Assembly (NCBI RefSeq): GCF_050433225.1
Contig: NZ_JBNPXQ010000001.1
Span: 248,001-312,000 of the forward strand
Reading direction: 5' to 3'
Origin: Sphingomonas_D zeicaulis
GTDB taxonomy: Bacteria > Pseudomonadota > Alphaproteobacteria > Sphingomonadales > Sphingomonadaceae
DNA: 64,000 nucleotides
The translations under genes and the position numbers were made by a program. Position 1 is the stretch's first letter. Each line of letters opens with the position of its first letter. Positions 40,299 to 48,561 of the stretch are shown piece after piece. Under the pieces are notes generated by a model that had not been told where the DNA came from, ran no database searches, and was given only the letters and a program-made list of their open reading frames with translations.

Positions 40299-41225
40299 AT
40301 GACCGAGCCCTGCGGTGTCAACACGGTGGTCGAGCCCCCTGGCTGCAATGCGGTCGATGGCCGCGTGCGCTGGGATCCGGCACATTCGCTGTGGAACGGC
40401 GCGATGTTGGCCGGCACGCTTGCCGCGCCTTGGATGGCGACGCCGGGCGCGGTACTGCCGTTCGTAGTGCTGACCGGCGGTTCGCTGCTGCTCGGCCATA
40501 GCGTCGGATTCCATCGCCGGCTGATCCATCGCAGCTTCCAGTGCCCGCTGTGGCTGGAGCGCTTGCTCGTCTGGATCGGCACATTGGTCGGCATGGGCGG
40601 GCCGCTGTGGATGATCCGCACGCATGATTTGCGCGATTGGGCGCAGCGCCAGCCGCTGTGCCATCCCTATCTCGCGCACCGCCGGTCGATGCCGGTCGAT
40701 GCCTGGTGGCAGCTCCATTGCCGGCTGGAACTGGAGCATCCGCCGCACTTCGATCTGGGCCGGGCGGGGCAGGACCGCTTCTATCGCTTCCTCGAGTCGA
40801 GCTGGATGGCGCAGCAACTGCCGCTGACGCTGCTGCTGTTCGTCGCCGGCGGCTGGCCCTATGTGCTGTGGGGCGTGTGCGCGCGCGTGTGCGTATCGGT
40901 GACGGGGCACTGGTTCATCGGCCATCTCGCGCACCGCCGCGGTCCGCAAAGCTGGCTGGTCGCGGGCGCGGGCGTGCAGGCGCATGACGTGCCCTGGGCG
41001 GCGATCCCGACAATGGGTGAGGCGTGGCACAACAATCATCATGCCTGGCCGGGATCGGCGCGGATCGGGCTGTATCCGGGGCAGAGCGACTGGGGCTATG
41101 CCTTCATCCGCATACTCGAACGCGCCGGGCTGGCGTGGGACGTGGTGGTGGCGGAGGATCTGCCGGAGCGGGCGGCGGTGCTGGTGCCGGCTCGCGGGCG
41201 GGCGGCAAACCGGCCTGGGCTGTAG
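40299..41225 (+). CDS. Fatty-acid-desaturase-like membrane protein with incomplete His boxes
   Basis: A 308-residue membrane protein; ATG 40299 has GGAGG six bases upstream. Hydrophobic segments flank a first His box GHSVGFHRRLIH (H67, H72, H77) and a third HNNHH (244-248, in GEAWHNNHHAWPGSARIGLY), as in acyl-CoA Delta9 desaturases. The second box, normally HxxHH, reads RTHDLRDW with single H109. Two of about eight metal ligands therefore seem lost or moved. The C-terminal DWGYAFIRILERAGLAWDV is typical of the family. It is divergent from an ArsR regulator. It could be a desaturase variant with altered metal binding or a non-catalytic paralogue. Confidence 0.72.
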   Translation: MTEPCGVNTVVEPPGCNAVDGRVRWDPAHSLWNGAMLAGTLAAPWMATPGAVLPFVVLTGGSLLLGHSVGFHRRLIHRSFQCPLWLERLLVWIGTLVGMGGPLWMIRTHDLRDWAQRQPLCHPYLAHRRSMPVDAWWQLHCRLELEHPPHFDLGRAGQDRFYRFLESSWMAQQLPLTLLLFVAGGWPYVLWGVCARVCVSVTGHWFIGHLAHRRGPQSWLVAGAGVQAHDVPWAAIPTMGEAWHNNHHAWPGSARIGLYPGQSDWGYAFIRILERAGLAWDVVVAEDLPERAAVLVPARGRAANRPGL

Positions 41226-41555
41226 CGCTAGGGAGGATGGCCGGTGCCGCTTCCACACACTCCTTGCCGTACCGATGCGTCGCGCCAGTTTCGGGGACAT
41301 AATACAAAACTTTTGCAGCGACGCACGCCGTGGGCCGGTGGGTGCTGAGGTTGCGCGCTCATTGGCGGCGCAGGGATTGACGATCGAATCGTCGGGATAC
41401 TGCTCCTCACAGCAGTGTGCGACATATCGACCAACCTGAGGCGATGGCTCATTTGTCTGGATCTTGCAGTGGTCGACCCATGCTGCTGGGCGTGTTGACC
41501 AAGTTTCCAGTAGTTTCGTCATAATCGGATAATGATAACCAGCAAGAACACGCGC
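41226..41555. repeat. 330-bp intergenic stretch with a solo REP-type copy
   Basis: TTTCGGGGACATAATACAAA begins at 41290, the same motif as in 36405-36432 and 37085-37166, here without an inverted partner. No gene or T-tailed terminator was found in the rest. Confidence 0.5.
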
Positions 41556-41951
41556 CTATAGTCCCAGGCGGCGCCCCAATTTTCGCCACCAGGCTCTCCG
41601 ATCGGTCGCAGCAAGGCCTTCGCCACCGAGGCGCGCGGCGGGCTGATTTCCGAAGAGGAGGTTCAGCGTTGCCTTGTTCAAGCCATCGGGGATCGGGATT
41701 TCGGCCGATGCGGAATCCTGAAGCACATCGTCGATGAGCACGCGCACCATCGTCGTACTCGCCCAGACGACCAGGCGATGCGGCGTACATTCGACCTCAT
41801 CCAGCACATATTTTTGCGAATCGCCGGCTGGAACCAGGGTGACGGTCGACCGAACCGGGATAACAAACTCGTCTGCCCATGGTTCAAGCCACAGGCTGAG
41901 TTCGTCCGGGCCGGGATTGGAACAGCTCCAGCTACGATCGGCATTTGTCAT
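41556..41951 (-). CDS. Hypothetical protein
   Basis: A 131-residue protein, unrecognised: PDELSLWLEPWADEFVIPVR, STVTLVPAGDSQKYVLDEVE, CTPHRLVVWASTTMVRVLID, then LNLLFGNQPAARL and a basic tail (WWRKLGRRLGL). It is beta-rich in character, without leader. In-frame sequence continues upstream but loses protein character; ATG 41963 (MLPSMTN) is an alternative start. GC content is lower than neighbours. Confidence 0.55.
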   Translation of the reverse strand: MTNADRSWSCSNPGPDELSLWLEPWADEFVIPVRSTVTLVPAGDSQKYVLDEVECTPHRLVVWASTTMVRVLIDDVLQDSASAEIPIPDGLNKATLNLLFGNQPAARLGGEGLAATDRRAWWRKLGRRLGL

Positions 41952-42019
41952 CGAGGGCAGCATTTCACCCGCCGCGAATGTCCGCAAGCGCGCGCATTGA
42001 GCTACTCGTCCCGCCCAAC

Positions 42020-42799
42020 TCACCCCGCGAACGGAATCTCCGCCACCCGGCGCGGCGTACCCGGCGGATAGCCTTCGCGGTCCTCCGCCACCAGCGTGCC
42101 GCGCATCGCATAGGCGAGGTGCGCCCAGAGCCGGTCCCACATCGGTGCGCGCACGCCGGCGCGATAACCGTCATGCTCGCTGAGCGCGCGGTTGCGCCAG
42201 CGGTCGGCGATGGCGGGGGCGACCAGCGCGAACAGCATCGTGTCGCCATCGGTCGCGTCGATCGAGAGCAGCGCCTTGCCGCGCGCGGCGATGTGCGCCT
42301 CCAGCTCGTGGGTCGCCTGCGCATAGCTTTCCCACGCGCGCGCCTGATACGCGGATAAGCCGCCCTCGCCGTCAGGGGGCGATCCGTCGATCATCGGGCC
42401 GAACACTGCCTTCGCTGCGGGCGGCAGGCCGGCGGGATCGATCACCCCGGCCTCCGCCAACAGCGCGAACAGTTCGTAGCTATATTTGTCTTCCACCGCG
42501 CTCAGCTTCTCCTTGCCGTCAAGCAGGTTGACGGTGGCGAGGAAGGCACGGTGGCGCGGCGGCCAGGCCTCGGCGCCGTAGAAGCCGATCGTTTCCAGAT
42601 CGGTGGGCGGGGAGCCGAGGTAGCGTTCGGCGGTGGCGACGATCGCCGCGTCATTGCCTGAAAAGTCCCGCGCGAAGGCGATGATCGGATCTTCGGTGGG
42701 CATGGACACTCCCTGGGTCGCGTGGCCCAGCACCAGCAGTGGTGCGAGCATGATGGGGGCGGCAACCAGGGCCCGGCGGCTGGTGCGTGGTCCGGTCAT
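42020..42799 (-). CDS. Exported hypothetical protein (Tat-like leader)
   Basis: A 259-residue protein from ATG 42799; leader MTGPRTSRRALVAAPIMLAP has twin Arg. The mature part is mostly helical: PIIAFARDFSGNDAAIVATA, DLETIGFYGAEAWPPRHRAF, LSAVEDKYSYELFALLAEAG, AWESYAQATHELEAHIAARG and a segment with YRAGVRAPMWDRLWAHLAYA, MRGTLVAEDREGYPPGTPRR. I recognise no family. It ends 68 bp before the next minus-strand start, so the two may be co-transcribed. Confidence 0.6.
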   Translation of the reverse strand: MTGPRTSRRALVAAPIMLAPLLVLGHATQGVSMPTEDPIIAFARDFSGNDAAIVATAERYLGSPPTDLETIGFYGAEAWPPRHRAFLATVNLLDGKEKLSAVEDKYSYELFALLAEAGVIDPAGLPPAAKAVFGPMIDGSPPDGEGGLSAYQARAWESYAQATHELEAHIAARGKALLSIDATDGDTMLFALVAPAIADRWRNRALSEHDGYRAGVRAPMWDRLWAHLAYAMRGTLVAEDREGYPPGTPRRVAEIPFAG

Positions 42800-42877
42800 C
42801 GCGAACGGGCACTCCCGGTGCGCTCGCAACACCATCTTTTCAAAGCGATTTTTGTTCCGCCCGCCGCCGCTGCGACC

Positions 42878-43276
42878 TCAACCCGGCCTATGCAGCGCGC
42901 ACAGCTTGTTGCCGTCGGGATCGCGCACATAGCCCAGGTGCAGCGGGCCGAGTGCGCCGCCCTCGCGCAGGCCCGGCGGGTTCTCGATCGTGCTGCCGCC
43001 ATGCGCCAGCGCGGCGTCGTGGAACGCCTGCACCTGTTCGGGCGAGCCGCATTTGAAGCCGATCGTGCCGCCATTGGCGCAGCAGGCAGCCTCGCCGTTG
43101 ATCGGCTCGGAGACGCAGAACATCCCGCCGTCATGCGCATAGAACAGCCGGGCATGCCCGCTCGCGGCGACGTGGCGGAAAGGCTCGCCGGTGAAACCCA
43201 GCGTGCCAAGCACGGCATCGTAGAAACGCTTCGACCGGTCGAGATCGTTGGATCCGACCATGACATGGCTGAACAT
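42878..43276 (-). CDS. VOC-family (glyoxalase-like) protein
   Basis: A 132-residue protein with two beta-alpha-beta-beta-beta modules: MFSHVMVGSNDLDRSKRFYD, AVLGTLGFTGEPF, then GTIGFKCGSPEQVQAFHDAA and LGPLHLGYVRDPDGNKLCAL. The metal positions of the fold are visible as H4, a central His/Glu region and the DPDGN loop, but the exact set is uncertain. The VOC superfamily covers glyoxalases, extradiol dioxygenases and fosfomycin/bleomycin resistance proteins. ATG 43276 follows GGGAGG. No operon partner hints at the substrate. Confidence 0.83.
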   Translation of the reverse strand: MFSHVMVGSNDLDRSKRFYDAVLGTLGFTGEPFRHVAASGHARLFYAHDGGMFCVSEPINGEAACCANGGTIGFKCGSPEQVQAFHDAALAHGGSTIENPPGLREGGALGPLHLGYVRDPDGNKLCALHRPG

Positions 43277-43351
43277 GATGTACCTCCCTAGAGGCGCGAA
43301 GCATGCGGACTGAACCGGCGGCGCGCAACTGTGCAAATCCCTGTCTGCGCG

Positions 43352-44863
43352 TCATTCCGGCGGCGGGGCAGGGCAATAGCGCGCCAGGAATTCCGGGTGC
43401 GAAGGCATCTTGGCGACGATGCCGGCGATCTCGCCGCGGGTGCGATCTAGGAAGTCGCGGAGCGCATCCTCGGGCATCATCTCGGCGAGGCGGTGATAGC
43501 CCTGCGGCGCGAAGCGCTGGCCGAGCAGCACGGAAGACCAGCTCTCGATGCGGAACAGCTCGTGATCGAGCTGATAGGCGCGGGCATCCTCGCGCCACAG
43601 AGCCAGCCGCTGCTGCAGCGAATCGGGAATCTCCATCGTGCGTGCGCGGCGCCAGAAGGGGGAATCGTCGCGCTGGGTGACGTGGTAGTGGAGGATGATG
43701 AAGTCGCGAATGCATTCGAATTCCAGCCGCGACTTCTCGTTGAAGCGCCGCACCAGCCCGGCGCTGCAGCCGTTGAACGGGAAATCCTCGATCAGCCGGG
43801 TCACGCCCGCCATCATCAGGTGGATGCTGGTCGATTCCAGCGGCTCGATAAAGCCGCCCGCCAGCCCCAGCGCGATGCAGTTGCGGTGCCAGCTGTTGAC
43901 GCGCATGCCCGTCTTGAAGCGCAGCAGCCAGGGTTCGACCATCGACTCGCCCTCGATCGCTGCGAGCAGCTTAGCCCGCGCCTCGTCGTCGGACATGAAT
44001 TCGTTGCAGAACACGAAGCCATTGCCCTCGCGATGCTGCAGCGGAATGCGCCAGCGCCAGCCCGCTTCATGCGCAATCGCCGAGGTATAGGGCCGCGGTG
44101 GGCGCGCGGCACGCGATTGCACCGCGACTGCGCTGTTGGTTGTGATCCAGCGCCCCCAATCCTCGAACGGCATGCCCAGCGCCTCGCCCAGGATCAGCGA
44201 GCGGAAACCGGTGCAATCGATGAACAGGTCGGCCTCCAGCCGCTCGCCGCTCTCCAGCACGATCGCATCGACGAAGCCGCTTTCGGGGTGGAGGTCGACT
44301 CTGCGGATCTTGCCTTCCACACGCCTGACGCCGGCGGGTTCGGCCAGCCCGCGCAGGAATCGGGCGTAGCGCGTGGCATCGACATGATAGGCGTAGCCGA
44401 GGTTGGGCGCGGCATCGAGCGCGATGCGATTGGCCTCCCCGGCCACATGCTCGATGCAATATTCGCCGAGATCGCCACCGAAGCCGCGTGCCCGCGCGTG
44501 CAGCCAGAAATGATGGAAAGGCGCCATCCACGATGCACGCCGGCCGATAATGCCGAAGGGGTGGATATAGCGATCGCCGACCTGGCCCCAATTCTCGAAC
44601 TCGATGCCCAGTTTGAAGGTCGCCTGCGCGGCGGACATGAACACGTCTTCCTTGATCCGCATCAGATCATGGAAGCCTTTGAAGGTCGGCACGGTGGATT
44701 CGCCGACGCCGACGGTGGAGATCGCATCCGATTCCACCAATGTGACGTCCAGTAGCGGCCCCAGATGCCGCACCAGCGCGGTCGCCGTCACCCAGCCGGC
44801 GGTGCCCCCGCCGGCGACGACGACCCGCTTCACCACCCGATCGGACGTGGGATCCTGCTGCAT
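43352..44863 (-). CDS. Flavin-dependent tryptophan-halogenase-family protein
   Basis: A 503-residue FADH2-dependent halogenase-like enzyme. The FAD fold has GGGTAGW (18-24) and VGVGESTVP (51-59). The catalytic Lys is K84 in FKLGIEF, the family motif WRWRIP is at 269-274, and E343 lies in PLESTSIH (341-348), matching the Lys/Glu pair of PrnA-type enzymes. All hallmarks are intact. Many sphingomonad and Caulobacter homologues sit by TonB receptors and act on unknown aromatic substrates; here the neighbours are a VOC protein and unknown genes. A partner flavin reductase is not adjacent. Confidence 0.9.
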   Translation of the reverse strand: MQQDPTSDRVVKRVVVAGGGTAGWVTATALVRHLGPLLDVTLVESDAISTVGVGESTVPTFKGFHDLMRIKEDVFMSAAQATFKLGIEFENWGQVGDRYIHPFGIIGRRASWMAPFHHFWLHARARGFGGDLGEYCIEHVAGEANRIALDAAPNLGYAYHVDATRYARFLRGLAEPAGVRRVEGKIRRVDLHPESGFVDAIVLESGERLEADLFIDCTGFRSLILGEALGMPFEDWGRWITTNSAVAVQSRAARPPRPYTSAIAHEAGWRWRIPLQHREGNGFVFCNEFMSDDEARAKLLAAIEGESMVEPWLLRFKTGMRVNSWHRNCIALGLAGGFIEPLESTSIHLMMAGVTRLIEDFPFNGCSAGLVRRFNEKSRLEFECIRDFIILHYHVTQRDDSPFWRRARTMEIPDSLQQRLALWREDARAYQLDHELFRIESWSSVLLGQRFAPQGYHRLAEMMPEDALRDFLDRTRGEIAGIVAKMPSHPEFLARYCPAPPPE

Positions 44864-45293
44864 GCGCGCTCCTTGCGATGGCGGCCCGGCGCCGCCCGGC
44901 TTGTTCGAAAGTGGGAGGGCCGCTTCAGACCGCGCGGTGGCGAGGCCGTGCGCGCCGGCCAGCGCTGATCAGGGGCGCTTCATCGCCGGCCCCGCCAATC
45001 GGCGGGAATAATCCGTCCACCGTCGCACGCATGTGCATCCTCCTCCTGCGGCCACCGGCGCGTCTGGGTAGCGCACTCATTTCGGCACAGGCACAGAGAG
45101 CCCGTTTGGAACGCCGTGGGCAAGCGAATTTTCGGGGTGGCGGGCGGGTGGGCGCGCAATTGATGGCGATGTTCATGCGGCTGTTGCGACGAGGGCACAG
45201 AGACGGGCTATTGTAATGATCGCGTTACCATCTCGCATAGGGATCGGCGGGTGGACGGCGGTTATCGGGCACCCAGCGTGAGAAAGTCGGCGT
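44864..45293. other. 430-bp stretch without a recognised gene
   Basis: Divergent promoter region of the halogenase (leftward) and the small exported protein (rightward). I saw no convincing ORF, palindrome or repeat. Confidence 0.45.
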
Positions 45294-45887
45294 ATGATTC
45301 TGCCCGTGCTGCTGCTCGCCGGTGTCGCCGCATCCGCGCCATCTCCCTTCCCGCAGGTCGAACCTGTCGCCGTGGGCGAGGCGGCCGAACGCGCGGCGCG
45401 GCGTGGCGTCGGGCCGGTCGAGATCAGGCACGATAAGGTCGTCCGGTCGGACATATTGGTGACCGTCCGCGCGGCGGTGCTGACGCCGGAGCAATTCGCC
45501 TGCCTCGATGCGGTAGCGGCGCAGCATGACGTGGAATTGCCGGCCGCGCTGCAGCCCGGCTTCGATGCGGTGCGCGATGCGCGGCGGAAGGCCGATGCCC
45601 GCCGGTCAGCGCGCAACTGGCTCGCCGCGCGCAACCTGCTCGACCACGTGCCCGATTATGTGCCCGACGCGACCGATCCGGCTGGGTTCGCGCGCGCGAT
45701 CGAGGTGGCTTGCGGACCACGCGCGACCGGCGCGTTCCAATCAACCTATGGCCCCCACACGTTCGATCCGGATTGGCTGGCGCGCAACATGCACATGGCG
45801 GACGATGATCCGCTGCCCTGCCTGCTGGCGATGGCCTCCGCGGCGCGGTTCGAAACGGGGTTCATCGGGAATGAGGCGGTGCGGTAG
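45294..45887 (+). CDS. Exported hypothetical protein
   Basis: A 197-residue protein with a short Sec leader (MILPVLLLAGVAASAPSPFP). The rest has SDILVTVRAAVLTPEQFACL, DAVAAQHDVELPAALQPGFD, AVRDARRKADARRSARNWLA and TFDPDWLARNMHMADDDPLP. It is helical, with three Cys, and I recognise no family. It is convergent with the HxlR regulator. The open frame is long and the leader good, so it is probably real. Confidence 0.6.
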   Translation: MILPVLLLAGVAASAPSPFPQVEPVAVGEAAERAARRGVGPVEIRHDKVVRSDILVTVRAAVLTPEQFACLDAVAAQHDVELPAALQPGFDAVRDARRKADARRSARNWLAARNLLDHVPDYVPDATDPAGFARAIEVACGPRATGAFQSTYGPHTFDPDWLARNMHMADDDPLPCLLAMASAARFETGFIGNEAVR

Positions 45888-45912
45888 GGGCAGGGCGCGC
45901 TTTCTCTTCCCC

Positions 45913-46314
45913 TCACGCCGCCTCCGCCATACGCTCCCGCGCCGCGCAGACGTCGGCGAAATTGGCCTCCGCCCATTCGACCAGCCCCAGCAGCGGAGTG
46001 GCGAAGCTTCGGCCCAGCGGGGTCAGCGAATAGGTGACGCTGGGCGGCACCGTCGGCTGCACGTCGCGGTGGACGAAGCCATCGGTCTCCAACGTGCGCA
46101 AGGTCTGTGTCAGCATGCGCTTGGAGATGTCGGGCACCGCGCGGGCGAGGGCGCTGAAGCGTTGCGGGCCGCCCGCCAGGGTCGCCAGCAGCAATGTCGA
46201 CCAGCGATCGCCGATGCGGTCGAGCAGGTTGCGCACCGGGCAGCGCGTCTCGTCGAACGCGGCCGCCTGCCAGGCCTGGAATTTGGCGCCGAGCGCCTCT
46301 GCCGCATCGCTCAT
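45913..46314 (-). CDS. HxlR-family regulator (QorR-like)
   Basis: A 133-residue winged-helix regulator. ATG 46314 follows CGGAGATACC. It has the HxlR pattern: conserved Cys in DETRCPVRNLLDRIGDRWST, then GPQRFSALARAVPDISKRML, TQTLRTLETDGFVHRDVQPT and VTYSLTPLGRSF. The conserved Cys just before the helix-turn-helix is the redox or electrophile sensor in QorR. It is divergent from a QorB-like reductase, the same arrangement as E. coli ytfH/ytfG, with a palindrome between. It probably represses both genes and is relieved by electrophiles. Confidence 0.85.
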   Translation of the reverse strand: MSDAAEALGAKFQAWQAAAFDETRCPVRNLLDRIGDRWSTLLLATLAGGPQRFSALARAVPDISKRMLTQTLRTLETDGFVHRDVQPTVPPSVTYSLTPLGRSFATPLLGLVEWAEANFADVCAARERMAEAA

Positions 46315-46369
46315 GGTATCTCCGCAGTAACCAGGTGACGGCGAAGTGCCGTCTTTCGGGCTCGGTGGG

Positions 46370-46388
46370 TGGTCTCTATCTGAGACCA
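46370..46388. promoter_or_regulatory. Perfect palindrome operator between qorR and qorB
   Basis: TGGTCTC-TATCT-GAGACCA, a 7-bp perfect inverted repeat with 5-bp spacer, 28 bp before the qorB start and 56 bp before the regulator start. It is the natural QorR-type binding site. Confidence 0.6.
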
Positions 46389-46415
46389 AGTTGAAAATCG
46401 AGACCGGAGTTTATC

Positions 46416-47288
46416 ATGTCTACTGCCGCCGCCCGTTTCGTCGTCACCGCCGCCAGTGGCCAACTCGGTCGCCTCGTCGTCGCCGCGCTCGCCACGCGTG
46501 TCGGCGCCGCGGATGTCGTCGCCGTCGTGCGCGATCCCGCTGCCGCCGCGGCGCTGTTCCCCGCCGGCGTCACCGTGCGCCATGGCGATTATGAGAAGCC
46601 CGAGACGCTCGATGCCGCCTTTGCCGGTGCCGAGCGGCTGCTGCTGATCTCCTCCAACGCGGTCGGCGCCCGCGTGGCACAGCATCGCAACGCGATCGAA
46701 GCGGCGGCGCAGTCCAGGCTGACGCGCATCGCCTATACCAGCGTGCTGCACGCCGATCGCTCCGCGCTGAGGCTTGCCGGCGAGCACCGCGAGACCGAGG
46801 CGCTGATCGCCGAGAGCGGTCTCGCTTATTCGCTGCTGCGCAATGGCTGGTACAGCGAGAATTATGCCGCCTCGATCGCGCCCGCGCTCCAGCATGGCGC
46901 TTTCATCGGCAGTGCGGGGGAGGGGCGTATCTCCGGCGCGGCGCGCATCGACTATGCCGAGGCCGCGGCGATTGCGCTGGTCGAGGATGAAGGCGCGGCG
47001 GTGATCCACGAACTGGCCGGCGACGACGCGTTCACGCTGGCCGGGTTCGCCGACGAACTGTCGCGCCAGTCGGGCCGCGACATTCCCTATGTCGACATGC
47101 CCGAGGGCGAATATCGCGCCGCACTGGTCGGCGCCGGTCTGCCCGAGCCTTTCGCGGCATTGCTCGCCGATTCAGATGCCGGCGCCGCGAAAGGCGCGCT
47201 GTTCGACGGATCGGGCGCTCTCGGCCGCCTGATCGGCAGGCCGACGACGCCCGTCGCCGAAACCATCGCCGCCACGCTTAAGCGGTAA
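46416..47288 (+). CDS. qorB: NAD(P)H:quinone oxidoreductase, QorB/NmrA-like
   Basis: A 290-residue atypical SDR. The N-terminal cofactor motif reads VVTAASGQLGRLVVAAL (9-25), then VVAVVRDPAAAAALFPAGVT. Others are TRIAYTSVLHADRSALRLAG, YSLLRNGWYSENY and DYAEAAAIALVEDEGAAVIH, all typical of QorB (YtfG). It would reduce quinones with NADPH and protect against electrophiles. Divergent QorR-type regulator and palindrome support the assignment. A strong terminator follows. Confidence 0.85.
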   Translation: MSTAAARFVVTAASGQLGRLVVAALATRVGAADVVAVVRDPAAAAALFPAGVTVRHGDYEKPETLDAAFAGAERLLLISSNAVGARVAQHRNAIEAAAQSRLTRIAYTSVLHADRSALRLAGEHRETEALIAESGLAYSLLRNGWYSENYAASIAPALQHGAFIGSAGEGRISGAARIDYAEAAAIALVEDEGAAVIHELAGDDAFTLAGFADELSRQSGRDIPYVDMPEGEYRAALVGAGLPEPFAALLADSDAGAAKGALFDGSGALGRLIGRPTTPVAETIAATLKR

Positions 47289-47322
47289 GGAGGGAAGGGC
47301 CGCGCCGCGCTTTTCTGGCGCG

Positions 47323-47346
47323 GCGCCCCCGGCCGGGCGCTTTTTT
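47323..47346 (+). terminator. Rho-independent terminator after qorB
   Basis: GCGCCC (47323-47328) pairs with GGGCGC (47335-47340) around CCGGCC, followed by six T (47341-47346). An overlapping upstream hairpin (47300-47323) is also possible. Confidence 0.7.
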
Positions 47347-47375
47347 CGTCATCGCGCGCGGCGGCACCTTTGCGG

Positions 47376-47795
47376 TTAGACGGCAACCCGATCCAGGATT
47401 TCGTAATAGGCGTGAAGATCGAGCCACTCGATGCCCGAGACGACTTTGCCGTCCTTCATGGTCATGATGTACATATAGCCGTTCCTGTACGGCTTGCCGT
47501 CCAGGGCGCGGCTGCGGCTGTCGATCTGGGCGAACACCTTGTCGCCATCGGCCCATACTCCGCGGGTGGTGATCGCCAGCGGCTCGGCGAACCGCGCGAA
47601 CAAGGCGTCTTCGGCGTTGTCGAACAGGTCCTTCATGCCGTGATAGGTCCGGGCAACCGGCCCGTGACCTGCGATGGTCCATTCGACGTCGGCGGCGAAA
47701 ATTGCCTCGAAGAATTTCGGGAAATCGCCGGAGGCGTCGTCGAGCGCTTGTGAAACGGTGTTCAGATTGGACTGTTCTTCGGGGGTATAGGACAT
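47376..47795 (-). CDS. SnoaL/NTF2-like protein
   Basis: A 139-residue cone-fold protein from ATG 47795 (AGGAGAAAGG upstream). It contains YTPEEQSNLNTVSQALDDAS, FEAIFAADVEWTIAGHGPVA, RTYHGMKDLFDNAEDALFAR and YMYIMTMKDGKVVSGIEWLD, the SnoaL-like pattern. The family covers polyketide cyclases, epoxide hydrolases and binding proteins. It is divergent from a TetR gene, with two near-identical operators between them, so it is very likely that regulator's target. The ligand is unknown. Confidence 0.82.
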   Translation of the reverse strand: MSYTPEEQSNLNTVSQALDDASGDFPKFFEAIFAADVEWTIAGHGPVARTYHGMKDLFDNAEDALFARFAEPLAITTRGVWADGDKVFAQIDSRSRALDGKPYRNGYMYIMTMKDGKVVSGIEWLDLHAYYEILDRVAV

Positions 47796-47847
47796 GATTG
47801 CCTTTCTCCTCGCGGGGACGCAGCTTCGATATGATGTGGTCAATAAC

Positions 47848-47896
47848 TATACCGGTCGTTCCATAAATGCCTAGATATACCGATCGTTCCATAAAT
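47848..47896. promoter_or_regulatory. Tandem 21-bp direct repeats between SnoaL-like gene and tetR
   Basis: Two 21-bp copies (47848-47868 and 47876-47896), 20 of 21 identical, 28-bp period. Each reads TATACC-G/A-TCGTTCCATAAAT. The GATCGTTCCA core is shared with the other TetR operator at 17246-17261, suggesting related repressors. Confidence 0.6.
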
Positions 47897-47916
47897 CAAC
47901 CCCGTGCGCGCCACTC

Positions 47917-48561
47917 ATGACGGACGCTCGTGATCCAGCGGCAAAGCATGATGAGGCGGCGCCCCCCGGCGGACACCGTGGCCGTCCGCGCCAGTTCGAT
48001 CGCGACGCCGCGCTGGTGGCCGCCATGCGCATATTCTGGCGACACGGCTATGCCGGTGCCAGCATCGGCACGCTGCTTGAGGCGATGGGCATCAGCCGCG
48101 CCACGCTCTACGCGTCGTTCGGTGACAAGGAGGATCTGTTCCGCAAGGTCATGGACCTCTACGAACGCGAGAAGACCGCCTATATGCTCGATGCGCTGGA
48201 GCAACCGACCGCTCGCGGGGTGGCACGGCATCTGCTGGACGGCACGATCGCGTTGCAGACCAACACTGCCGATCCCAAAGGAAGCATGGGCATCGTTCAT
48301 TCGCTCAGCCATGCACCGGGCGACGAGGCCATCCGCGAATTCGTGATGCAGCGCGGCCAGTATTGGCGCGACGCGTTGATCGCGCGTTACGAGCAGGCGG
48401 CGCGCGACGGCGATTTTCCCGCATCGATCGCGCCGCGCGATCTGGCGCTGACCCTGAAAGCCACGACCGACGGGTTGCTGGTGGCCGCTGCGACCGGAGT
48501 GGACGAGGCCCAGTTGCGCGGCATCGCAGACACCTTCCTGGAACTTTGGCCCGGGCGGTGA
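47917..48561 (+). CDS. TetR/AcrR-family transcriptional regulator
   Basis: A 214-residue repressor: GRPRQFDRDAALVAAMRIFW, RHGYAGASIGTLLEAMGISR, ATLYASFGDKEDLFRKVMDL form the DNA-binding domain, followed by a typical C-terminal helical domain (GIVHSLSHAPGDEAIREFVM, LALTLKATTDGLLVAAATGV). It is divergent from the SnoaL-like gene, with direct-repeat operators about 20 bp before its start, so it probably represses both. Its operator core resembles that of the TetR at 17286-17852, hinting at common ancestry or cross-talk. Confidence 0.87.
   Translation: MTDARDPAAKHDEAAPPGGHRGRPRQFDRDAALVAAMRIFWRHGYAGASIGTLLEAMGISRATLYASFGDKEDLFRKVMDLYEREKTAYMLDALEQPTARGVARHLLDGTIALQTNTADPKGSMGIVHSLSHAPGDEAIREFVMQRGQYWRDALIARYEQAARDGDFPASIAPRDLALTLKATTDGLLVAAATGVDEAQLRGIADTFLELWPGR

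Noticed and set aside
47376..48561. Insertion-sequence ends suggested by the 21-bp direct repeats
   Set aside because: Repeats are in direct orientation in a divergent promoter with no transposase; operator explanation is simpler.
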